NCBI GenBank assembly: GCA_021799945.1
Contig: JAJYZK010000057.1
Span: forward strand, 1-11,543
Reading direction: 5' to 3'
Length of the DNA stretch: 11,543 nt
Source of the DNA: Acidobacteriota bacterium
Lineage (GTDB): Bacteria; Acidobacteriota; Terriglobia; Terriglobales; Acidobacteriaceae
Part shown: in pieces, positions 6,591-11,543 of the stretch
How positions within the stretch are numbered: position 1 is the stretch's first letter
How the letters are laid out: each line of letters opens with the position of its first letter
Notes under the pieces: model-generated
Databases searched by the model: none
What the model was told of the DNA's origin: nothing
The model's input: only the letters and a program-made list of their open reading frames with translations
Made by a program: the position numbers and the translations under genes

Positions 6591-6638
6591 ACCGGGGAGC
6601 AGGCCCGCGCCGGCAACGGCGGCGGGCCTTTCTCTTTG
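6591..6638 (+). repeat. 48-bp direct repeat, right copy (B)
   Basis: This is the partner of 688-735, same orientation, 41/48 identical, 5903 bp apart. The two copies bracket the complete cytochrome operon with its control region. This copy keeps an intact palindrome and T-tract (see the terminator at 6601-6635), so it is likely closer to the original sequence. It lies 25 bp beyond the end of glgA, where the higher G+C part of the window begins. Confidence 0.75.
6601..6635 (+). terminator. Strong intrinsic-type terminator hairpin, plus-strand polarity
   Basis: AGGCCCGC-GCCG (6601-6612) pairs with CGGC-GCGGGCCT (6617-6620 and 6622-6629) around a GCAA loop, with a single bulged G at 6621. This gives 12 base pairs, nearly all G-C. 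TTCTCTTT follows at 6630-6637 on the plus strand. The polarity is for plus-strand transcription, yet the nearest gene, glgA, reads the other way and ends at 6663. On the glgA transcript the same stem exists but without a U-tract. It may serve glgA as a bare hairpin, or it may end an unannotated plus-strand transcript. Confidence 0.55.
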
Positions 6639-6662
6639 CGCTTTGGTTTAGGGCGCTCTGGT

Positions 6663-8117
6663 TTAGGAGCGGCGGCGCACAATCTCCTCGTACAGGCGGA
6701 TGTATTCCGCGGCCGGCTTTCGCCAGGAGTAATCGCAGGCCATGCCGTTGCGCATCAGGGCCCGCCACTGTTCCTTATCGGCGAAGGCGGCGAAGGCCTC
6801 GCGCAGTGCGGCCAGAAGGTCCTCCGGCCGGTAGCCGGAGAACTTGAAGCCCACGCCCTCGCCGGAAGCCGGGTTCCACTGCTGCACCGTGTCGTCCAGA
6901 CCGCCGGTGGCCCGCACCACCGGCGGGGCTCCGTATTTCAGCCCGTAGATCTGGGTCAGCCCGCAGGGCTCGTAGTGCGAAGGCAGCAGCACCATGTCCG
7001 ACCCGGCCACGATGCGGTGCAGCAGCATCTCGTCGTAGGCGATGCGCACGGCGAACTTCTGCGGATGCCGCTCCTGCCATTCCCGAGCCAGCTTTTCGTA
7101 GTAAGGCTCGCCGACTCCCAGCAGCACCAGATACATCTTCTCCTGCGCAAGCTGGTCGGCGGCCTCGGCCAGCAGGTCCAGCCCCTTCTGGGTGGCCAGG
7201 CGGGAGACGATGCCCACCACCGGGGTGTCCTCCGGAATCGCCGGCGCGCCCAGCGCATGCAGCAGGTCTTTCCGGCATCCCGCTTTGCCCTCCGGCCGCT
7301 GGGCCGAGAAATGCGCGGCGATCTGGCTGTCGCTGGCCGGGTCCCACTGCCGATAGTCCACGCCGTTGAGAATGCCGTGCAGGTCGGCGGCCCTCTGGCG
7401 GAATACCCCGTCCAGTCCGGCGCCGAACTCCGGCGTTTGAATCTCCTCCGCGTATTTGCGGCTCACGGTGCTGATCGCGTCCGAATAGACCACCCCGGCC
7501 TTGAGAAAGTTGAAGGTGTCGTAAAACTCCGCCCGCTCCGGGGTGTAGACCTCCCACGGCAGCAGCAGTTGCTCCACGGTTTGCGGCGGATAGAGACCCT
7601 GCCGCCCGGCGTTGTGCACGGTGAACAGGCAGGCGATGTTTTTGAGCACCGGATCGAAGTAATAGACCGTGCGCAGGAGAACGGCCAGCGGACCCATGGG
7701 CCAGCCATGGGCGTGGAAGACGTCCGGAACGCCGAGCTGCTTGCTGCTGTCCAGAACCGCGCGGCAGAAGAGCCCGAAGCGCTCCGCGTTGTCCGCATAT
7801 TCCCCCGAGGGCGTTTCGTACAGAAATTCGCGGTCGAATAGCTCCGGGCAGTCGACGAAGTAGAACTGCACCCCATCCCGCGTTCCGCCATCCACCACCG
7901 AGGCGAAGCGATTGTAGTAGCGGAAGGGGATCGTCAGGCTGGGGATGACGACGGTCGGCTCCTTCAGATGCCTCCGGGCCTGGCGGTAGAGCGGAAGATA
8001 GACGGTGGGGCGGTGACCCTGCCGCGCCAACTCCCGGGGCAGCGCGGCGACCACCTCGGCAATCTCGCCGGTTTTTGCGTAGGGAACACATTCGGTGGCC
8101 GCGAAGACGATATGCAT
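6663..8117 (-). CDS. glgA: Glycogen synthase, GT5 family (ADP-glucose alpha-1,4-glucosyltransferase)
   Basis: The product is 484 aa, the normal length for bacterial GlgA. It transfers glucose from ADP-glucose to the growing alpha-1,4-glucan in the cytoplasm. It opens MHIVFAATECVPYAKTG, the GT5 N-terminus. HAHGW (135-139) contains the active-site His equivalent. SRLATQKGLD (305-314) carries the conserved Arg and Lys that contact the nucleotide phosphates, and HYEPCGLTQIYGLKYG (381-396) holds the conserved Glu383 region. TGGLDDTV (404-411) follows. Two odd points are that the usual KTGGLADV motif reads KTGEIAEV (15-22) and HAHDW reads HAHGW. The ATG at 8117 was chosen because it begins the domain exactly and has GGAGG 11 nt upstream; the frame continues to 8171 without family similarity. 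It is divergent from rsmA with 76 bp between starts. The sugar donor specificity could differ from ADP-glucose. Confidence 0.9.
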   Translation of the reverse strand: MHIVFAATECVPYAKTGEIAEVVAALPRELARQGHRPTVYLPLYRQARRHLKEPTVVIPSLTIPFRYYNRFASVVDGGTRDGVQFYFVDCPELFDREFLYETPSGEYADNAERFGLFCRAVLDSSKQLGVPDVFHAHGWPMGPLAVLLRTVYYFDPVLKNIACLFTVHNAGRQGLYPPQTVEQLLLPWEVYTPERAEFYDTFNFLKAGVVYSDAISTVSRKYAEEIQTPEFGAGLDGVFRQRAADLHGILNGVDYRQWDPASDSQIAAHFSAQRPEGKAGCRKDLLHALGAPAIPEDTPVVGIVSRLATQKGLDLLAEAADQLAQEKMYLVLLGVGEPYYEKLAREWQERHPQKFAVRIAYDEMLLHRIVAGSDMVLLPSHYEPCGLTQIYGLKYGAPPVVRATGGLDDTVQQWNPASGEGVGFKFSGYRPEDLLAALREAFAAFADKEQWRALMRNGMACDYSWRKPAAEYIRLYEEIVRRRS

Positions 8118-8193
8118 GGGAAGCCGCACCTCCGGCTGCGCCGCTCTCCGGAGCCGGAGTGATCGGCGCAAGTGCGTAGTCTATCGTGAAAGC
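8118..8193. promoter_or_regulatory. Short divergent promoter region between glgA and rsmA
   Basis: Only 76 bp separate the two start codons, so the promoters must overlap each other or lie partly in coding sequence. The glgA ribosome site GGAGG lies here on the minus strand. No confident -35/-10 pair could be picked on either strand. Confidence 0.4.
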
Positions 8194-9093
8194 ATGACGG
8201 ACCGCGCGCGTCCAGGCTCCCTGCGCCGCCCTCGGCGGGATTCCCAACCGGAGTCTCGCAGCGGGCCGAAGCTGGGGCAGAATTTTCTCGTCGATGCCTC
8301 GGCCCCGGGCCGGATCGCCGAGGCGCTGGGCCCGCTCGCCGGGCGCACGGTGCTGGAGATCGGGCCGGGCAAGGGCGCCCTGACCGGGGCGCTGGCTGCG
8401 CGGGCGGGCAGGGTCATCGCCGTCGAGCTGGATCCCGCGCTGGCCGCGGCGTTGCCGGCCCGCCTGCCGGGGATGGGGGTCGAGGTTCTCCAGCAGGACA
8501 TTCTGCAGTTGGACATCGGCGCGCTGGCCCGGCGGCTGCAAACCCGTCTGCCGGTGGCCGGGAATCTTCCTTACTACATCACCTCGCCGATCCTGCGCCA
8601 TCTCTGCCTTCACAGCGCAGGCATAGAGCGGGCGGTCCTGATGGCCCAGCGGGAGGTGGCCGAGCGCATCGCGGCCGCGCCCGGGGGCCGCGAGTACGGA
8701 TTGCTCTCGGCCATGACACAGCTCTGCGCGGAGCCGGAGATCCTGTTCACTCTGCCGCCGCAGGCCTTTTCTCCGCCGCCGCGGGTCCACTCCACAGTCT
8801 TCCGGCTGGAGATGCGGCCGCGATTCGCGGAATTCGCCGCGGCCCCGGAGGGCCTGATCGTCTTTTTAGAGCGGGCCTTTGCGCACAAGCGCAAGACGCT
8901 GGTCAACAATCTGCGCGCCGCCGGTTATGGAGCGGAGGCTGCGGCGGAGGCTCTGAGACAGTGCGGGCTGCCGGCGCAGATCCGGGCCGAAGCCGTGCCG
9001 CTGGAGGAGATGTTGGCGCTTTTGCGCGCGCTTCAGCGCGAATGTCCTCCGCCAAAGGGGCCGGAGCGCATAACCGGCGCCGGCGCCGAGTAG
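8194..9093 (+). CDS. rsmA: 16S rRNA (adenine(1518)-N(6)/adenine(1519)-N(6))-dimethyltransferase
   Basis: The product is 299 aa, close to the family norm. It dimethylates two adjacent adenines near the 3' end of 16S rRNA, using S-adenosylmethionine, late in 30S assembly. Visible motifs in order: GQNFLVD (28-34), SAM-binding EIGPGKG (55-61), the acidic VELD (77-80), QD at 101-102, catalytic NLPYY (124-128), FSPPPRVHS (192-200) and RAFAHKRKTLVNNL (227-240). A basic N-terminal tail of about 27 residues comes before GQNFL, somewhat longer than in E. coli KsgA. The ATG at 8194 has only a weak upstream GAAAG, and no better start lies closer to the domain. Its final 61 bp overlap tail-to-tail with the gene on the other strand, covering the poorly conserved C-terminal tail. 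Confidence 0.94.
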   Translation: MTDRARPGSLRRPRRDSQPESRSGPKLGQNFLVDASAPGRIAEALGPLAGRTVLEIGPGKGALTGALAARAGRVIAVELDPALAAALPARLPGMGVEVLQQDILQLDIGALARRLQTRLPVAGNLPYYITSPILRHLCLHSAGIERAVLMAQREVAERIAAAPGGREYGLLSAMTQLCAEPEILFTLPPQAFSPPPRVHSTVFRLEMRPRFAEFAAAPEGLIVFLERAFAHKRKTLVNNLRAAGYGAEAAAEALRQCGLPAQIRAEAVPLEEMLALLRALQRECPPPKGPERITGAGAE

Positions 9094-10613
9094 CGCGGCG
9101 GCGGGCTGGAGTGCGGCGAACGGTAGGTCTGGGCCTGCCGGACATAGGATGTGCGTGGAATGGAGGCGCCTGGAGTCTGCGCCGGCCGGGCCGCGCCCGC
9201 ATAGCCGACGGTCGGGCGGCGCACCGCAACGGAGGCCGAAGGCGACCCGGCAAAGCCCTGGGAACCGTATTGGATCCGCGAGCCGTAGGTCGCGGGCGAG
9301 GTCATGCCCAGAGCTGCTCTCATTCCCGGCGAGGTGCCTCTGGCTCCGGCGAAGGACGAGCCCTGGAGGCTGCGTAGGGGCAGCGGATCGACCATGCGTC
9401 CTTCGATGTTCAACGGAACCGGGTGAAGGACGCGGGGCGGCGAACCGCCGCCTCCCCATGGTCCTCTGGCCTTCGGACCGCGGTCCACAGCCACCAGCCG
9501 GAAGGGAGCGGCGCCCGCGCCCGGCTCGCGCCAGACGGGCTGCGGCGGCAGCGCATATCCCGGCGGCCGGTTCCACACCCGCGATATCGGATCCCACATC
9601 TGGCCGCACCCTCCCGGCCTCCATCCCCAGCCGAAGCCGTAGTAGTTCCACCCTCCGCAGTGGTAGGGCAGCCAGCCCCAGGGATAGCCGGAGATCCAGA
9701 TGGCGCCATAGCCGGGATAATCGCCCCAATAGCCGTAGCCAAAGGGATCCCAGCCCGCATCCACCCCGGAGGGAACCCAGACGTTGCCTTGATCGGGGAC
9801 GGGATACCAGCTCCCATACGTATCCAGATCGTTCCAGTTTTCATCGCCGCCCCCGCCACCCGCGCCGCCCTCGTCGCGTCCGGCCGATTGCTGCGCGGCC
9901 TCCTCGGCGATCGCCTGGTCGCGGTCGTCGTTCCAGCGGTCCCAGGAGTCCGGAGGATAGCCCTGCACCACGGCAAGCTGCGCGAAGTTGCTGGCGGGAT
10001 CGAAATGGACGCTCTGGCCGTCAGTCAACTGGCTGGGAGGAATTCCCGCGCCGTCCAGACGCATCGAGCCGGTCATCATGGCCACATCCACTCCCGTATC
10101 CAGACTCACCCGGAAGATGGAGTTGGAGGTTGGCTCCGCCGTGGCGTTGGGCAGCAGAACGCTGAAATCCGGATGCCCGTCGCCGACGTTCACCTCGTAG
10201 TAGCCCAACCCGGAAAGCTGCTGGATCTGAACCTGGCCGCGATCGAGAGCGACAATTTGCAACCCGCTGTTGGGCGTCAGCCGCGCGACGCTGCCGTCGT
10301 TGAACTCAATCTCAGCCTCGCCGTCCTCTCCGGTTTGCAGCCGGGAGTTCTCCATCAGCGGCATATTCATGACCGCTGGCTGCAGTTGGGCGTCGTTGCC
10401 GTCGGAGAAGCGCACATCCCCCTGGATGAAGCTCATCCTGGCCACGTTGGCGGGAGAAGCCATGCCGCCGGGCGGGGCATCCGCCGGCGCAGTCTGGGCC
10501 GGCGCCGCGATGCAGCCGATCCCCAGCCCGGCGGAGGCCAGCCACGCGCAAGCTATCCAGCCCGCTCTCGCGAGCGACTCTGCCGTTGCACTCCTCAGGC
10601 GCGCAATTCGCAT
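9033..10613 (-). CDS. Secreted FecR-domain/DUF6600-type protein with Gly/Trp/Tyr-rich repeats
   Basis: The product is 526 aa. Residues 1-45 look like an export signal (basic start, then WIACAWLASAGLGIG, then AAPAQTAPA); Cys34 sits in GIGC, a poor lipobox, so ordinary cleavage is more likely. A FecR-like domain follows: ARMSFIQGDVRFSDG (59-72), then ENSRLQTGEDGEAEIEFNDG (a glycine-rich beta region, to about 125). Residues 265-345 are a run of short Trp/Tyr/Gly units (YGSWYPVPDQGNVWVP, WDPFGYGYWGDYPGYG, WGWLPYHCGGW), typical of DUF6600 proteins. The C-terminal 180 residues are Pro/Ser/Arg/Gly-rich and probably disordered. No sigma factor or TonB receptor is nearby, so FecR-type iron signalling is not implied; an envelope role is likely. 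The ATG at 10613 has AAGGAGA 9 nt upstream; the frame runs on to 10715 without a better start. Its end overlaps rsmA. Confidence 0.75.
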   Translation of the reverse strand: MRIARLRSATAESLARAGWIACAWLASAGLGIGCIAAPAQTAPADAPPGGMASPANVARMSFIQGDVRFSDGNDAQLQPAVMNMPLMENSRLQTGEDGEAEIEFNDGSVARLTPNSGLQIVALDRGQVQIQQLSGLGYYEVNVGDGHPDFSVLLPNATAEPTSNSIFRVSLDTGVDVAMMTGSMRLDGAGIPPSQLTDGQSVHFDPASNFAQLAVVQGYPPDSWDRWNDDRDQAIAEEAAQQSAGRDEGGAGGGGGDENWNDLDTYGSWYPVPDQGNVWVPSGVDAGWDPFGYGYWGDYPGYGAIWISGYPWGWLPYHCGGWNYYGFGWGWRPGGCGQMWDPISRVWNRPPGYALPPQPVWREPGAGAAPFRLVAVDRGPKARGPWGGGGSPPRVLHPVPLNIEGRMVDPLPLRSLQGSSFAGARGTSPGMRAALGMTSPATYGSRIQYGSQGFAGSPSASVAVRRPTVGYAGAARPAQTPGASIPRTSYVRQAQTYRSPHSSPPPRYSAPAPVMRSGPFGGGHSR

Positions 10614-10817
10614 GGCTCTCACTCTCCTTGCCGCCAACCTCGAATCCCGGTCCGGGAAGGCGCCCCGCGGAGACCGCCCGGCCCGGTGGAGGCGGCGAGC
10701 CCTTGGCTCGGTCAATGCACGCGGTCAGCGCACTCGGTCCATGGGCTCGGTCCATCGCTCGCATCCTTAGGAGCAGACCCATTCCGCGGCAAAACCATTC
10801 GCCGGCCGCGAAGATCG
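10614..10817. other. 204-bp gap upstream of the FecR/DUF6600 gene
   Basis: The gap contains the ribosome site AAGGAGA (minus strand) of the following gene and a block of four 13-bp tandem repeats at 10707-10758. No gene is evident. A weak pairing TTGCCG/TAAGGA with a 17-bp spacer exists on the minus strand around 10764-10794, but it matches consensus poorly and is not claimed as a promoter. Confidence 0.4.
10707..10758. repeat. Four tandem 13-bp repeats
   Basis: Units at 10707, 10720, 10733 and 10746 read CTCGGTCAATGCA, CGCGGTCAGCGCA, CTCGGTCCATGGG and CTCGGTCCATCGC. The core CKCGGTC repeats exactly every 13 bp and the remainder is looser. The block lies about 94 to 145 bp before the FecR/DUF6600 start, in a non-coding gap. 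It could be a row of protein binding sites or a small slippage repeat; 13 bp does not match the DNA helical turn. Confidence 0.7.
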
Positions 10818-11531
10818 TTACTTCCCCGATGCAAGAATCTCGCCAGCCCACCTGCGGTCGCGGTCCAGGATCGACTCGTCGCCGGCAATCCGCCGCAGCA
10901 GAGGAGCGATATTGGCGATATCCAGCGCATCGCCCTGGAGCACCGCCTTACGCAGAAAATCCAGCTCGCCGTCCAGCCGCAGCGGCGTGTGCCGGTATTC
11001 CAGCTCCATCTTCCGCCCCTCCTCCAGCGTGAGGGCCATGGCCTGGAAGTCGGAAGTCAGCTCGTCGATCTGTTTGGACTTGGTCCAATTGTACGTGCAG
11101 AGGCCGTTCCCGTCCGGCCCCCGGTAGGAGAGCGTTTTCAGGCCCTGGAAGGCGATTCCCCGGCCTCCGCCATCGCAGGGAGTGGCGAAGTAGCCGCTGC
11201 GCCGCGTCAGGAAGAAGATTCGCTCCAGCAGGGATTCCGGAACCACAATGCGGCGATTCTCCCCGCCGGGGGGAAAGGGATCGGAGGAATTCGGCTGCGG
11301 AGCGGCGCCGGCTTCCGCGGAGTAACTTCCCACGCCGTCCTCGCGCACCAGGATGACATATCGGGCGGGCTGCTCCCGCGCGTTGTCGTAAGTGAAGCAC
11401 ACCTGCGCCGGCGGGGCGGGCGCTTCGCCGCGGGAAGCGCCCGGGCGGAGCGCCAGCAGAAGCGCGGCAAGGGCGCAACGGAGGCGCAGGCGCCAGAGGG
11501 AGCGCGCTGCGCCGGGGCCCCATCTCCGCAC
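10818..11531 (-). CDS. Secreted protein of unknown function, start uncertain at window edge
   Basis: At least 237 aa are visible, ending at a stop at 10818-10820. The N-terminus (RRWGPGAARSLWRLRLRCALAALLLAL in pieces, then GASRGEA) is an Arg-rich signal peptide with probable cleavage near residue 36. The mature part holds three cysteines (45, 119, 145), a mixed strand/helix middle section (ARYVILVREDGVGSYSAE, RRIVVPESLLERIFFL, LKTLSYRGPDGNGLCTYNW) and a helical C-terminal part (about 185-235). I do not recognise a named family; it has the feel of a conserved acidobacterial lineage protein. The only in-frame start codon before the signal is a GTG at 11531 without a ribosome site, and the frame is open to the window edge, so the true start may lie outside. 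It reads in the same direction as the FecR/DUF6600 gene 204 bp downstream. Confidence 0.65.
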   Translation of the reverse strand: MRRWGPGAARSLWRLRLRCALAALLLALRPGASRGEAPAPPAQVCFTYDNAREQPARYVILVREDGVGSYSAEAGAAPQPNSSDPFPPGGENRRIVVPESLLERIFFLTRRSGYFATPCDGGGRGIAFQGLKTLSYRGPDGNGLCTYNWTKSKQIDELTSDFQAMALTLEEGRKMELEYRHTPLRLDGELDFLRKAVLQGDALDIANIAPLLRRIAGDESILDRDRRWAGEILASGK

Positions 11532-11543
11532 CCGGGTCGAGCC

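Larger units (their letters stand above)
6144..6662. other. 519-bp non-coding region between the cytochrome operon and glgA
   Basis: No convincing gene is present. The half next to the operon (6144-6300) is relatively A+T rich and holds the control signals listed separately. The other half contains two hairpins oriented for plus-strand termination (6358-6396 and 6601-6635). Between them lies a mini-ORF preceded by a perfect AAAGGAGG at 6415-6422. Its ATG codons are at 6423 and 6435 and its TAG at 6486-6488, giving 21 or 17 residues. GAGCG-tca-CGCTC (6488-6500) is a short hairpin right after its stop. Together these signs hint at a short plus-strand transcript, but no clear promoter or homology supports it. 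No tRNA or known riboswitch shape was seen. Confidence 0.5.

Noticed and set aside
6636..7841. Long open frame on the plus strand opposite glgA
   Set aside because: It is exactly antisense to a well-supported GT5 enzyme in high G+C DNA, where shadow frames are common; the translation is rich in His, Arg and Gly with no recognisable domain.
6775..8790. Very long minus-strand open frame spanning glgA, the intergenic gap and part of rsmA
   Set aside because: It crosses two confirmed genes and their shared promoter gap, and its translation is a low-complexity Arg/Gly/Ala string, typical of a high-G+C shadow.
8866..9729. Minus-strand frame overlapping rsmA and the FecR/DUF6600 gene
   Set aside because: It conflicts with clear motifs on both real genes, and its composition is Arg/Ala/Leu low-complexity.
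10500..10516. Lipoprotein signal at Cys34 of the FecR/DUF6600 protein
   Set aside because: The preceding residues are L-G-I-G, so the -3 position is Gly rather than Leu; ordinary signal cleavage after AQTA or nearby is more likely.
10707..10758. Replication origin iterons
   Set aside because: Only four imperfect units, no adjacent replication initiator gene and no A+T-rich unwinding region.
1..11543. CRISPR array, tRNA or rRNA genes, insertion sequence
   Set aside because: No regularly spaced identical repeats with unique spacers, no cloverleaf sequence and no transposase frame or terminal inverted repeats were found on either strand by eye.

Overview
The window looks like a piece of an Acidobacteriota genome, possibly from the Bryobacterales/Solibacter side. 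This is inferred from the gene mix: a FecR/DUF6600-type secreted protein, a glycogen synthase with an acidobacterial-looking N-terminus, and a NapC/NirT-type cytochrome with three membrane helices and a CX3CH first heme site. No rRNA or other phylogenetic marker is present apart from rsmA, so the placement is tentative. Base composition is not uniform. The left 6.5 kb is visibly poorer in G+C than the right 5 kb (sampled lines: 30/60 G+C at 4321-4380, 45/60 at 7201-7260).

Layout. Positions 2-682 (+) hold the C-terminal part of a GH127 (DUF1680) beta-L-arabinofuranosidase-like enzyme, cut by the window edge. Facing it is a four-gene operon on the minus strand, 6143 down to 817: a decaheme MtrA/MtoA/DmsE-family cytochrome, an MtrB/PioB-family outer-membrane beta-barrel, a small monoheme class I cytochrome c, and a six-haem NapC/NirT-family inner-membrane cytochrome with three helices. 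Gaps between the genes are 12, 51 and 8 nt. A 519-bp non-coding stretch (6144-6662) follows. It carries a CRP/FNR-like operator, a putative promoter, an mRNA hairpin over the first ribosome binding site, and two plus-strand terminator-like hairpins. Then come glgA (minus), divergent rsmA/ksgA (plus), a FecR/DUF6600 protein (minus, overlapping the rsmA tail by 61 bp), and a secreted protein of unknown function (minus) at the right edge.

Function. The operon is the notable content: a gene set for moving electrons between the quinone pool and the cell surface, with 17 predicted c-haems in total. The inferred path is quinol pool, NapC/ImcH-like membrane cytochrome, monoheme shuttle, MtrA-type decaheme wire inside an MtrB-type porin, then the outside. 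It could also run in reverse, as in Fe(II) oxidation. The set MtrA + MtrB + monoheme c + NapC-type protein, with no surface decaheme MtrC, resembles the Mto (Sideroxydans) and Pio (Rhodopseudomonas) iron-oxidation loci more than the Shewanella mtrCAB locus, but the inner-membrane component is different from CymA. A 48-bp imperfect direct repeat (688-735 and 6591-6638) brackets the whole operon and its control region, close to the composition change. This suggests a cassette-like origin. The rest of the window (glycogen synthesis, 16S rRNA dimethylation, envelope proteins) looks like ordinary chromosomal content.
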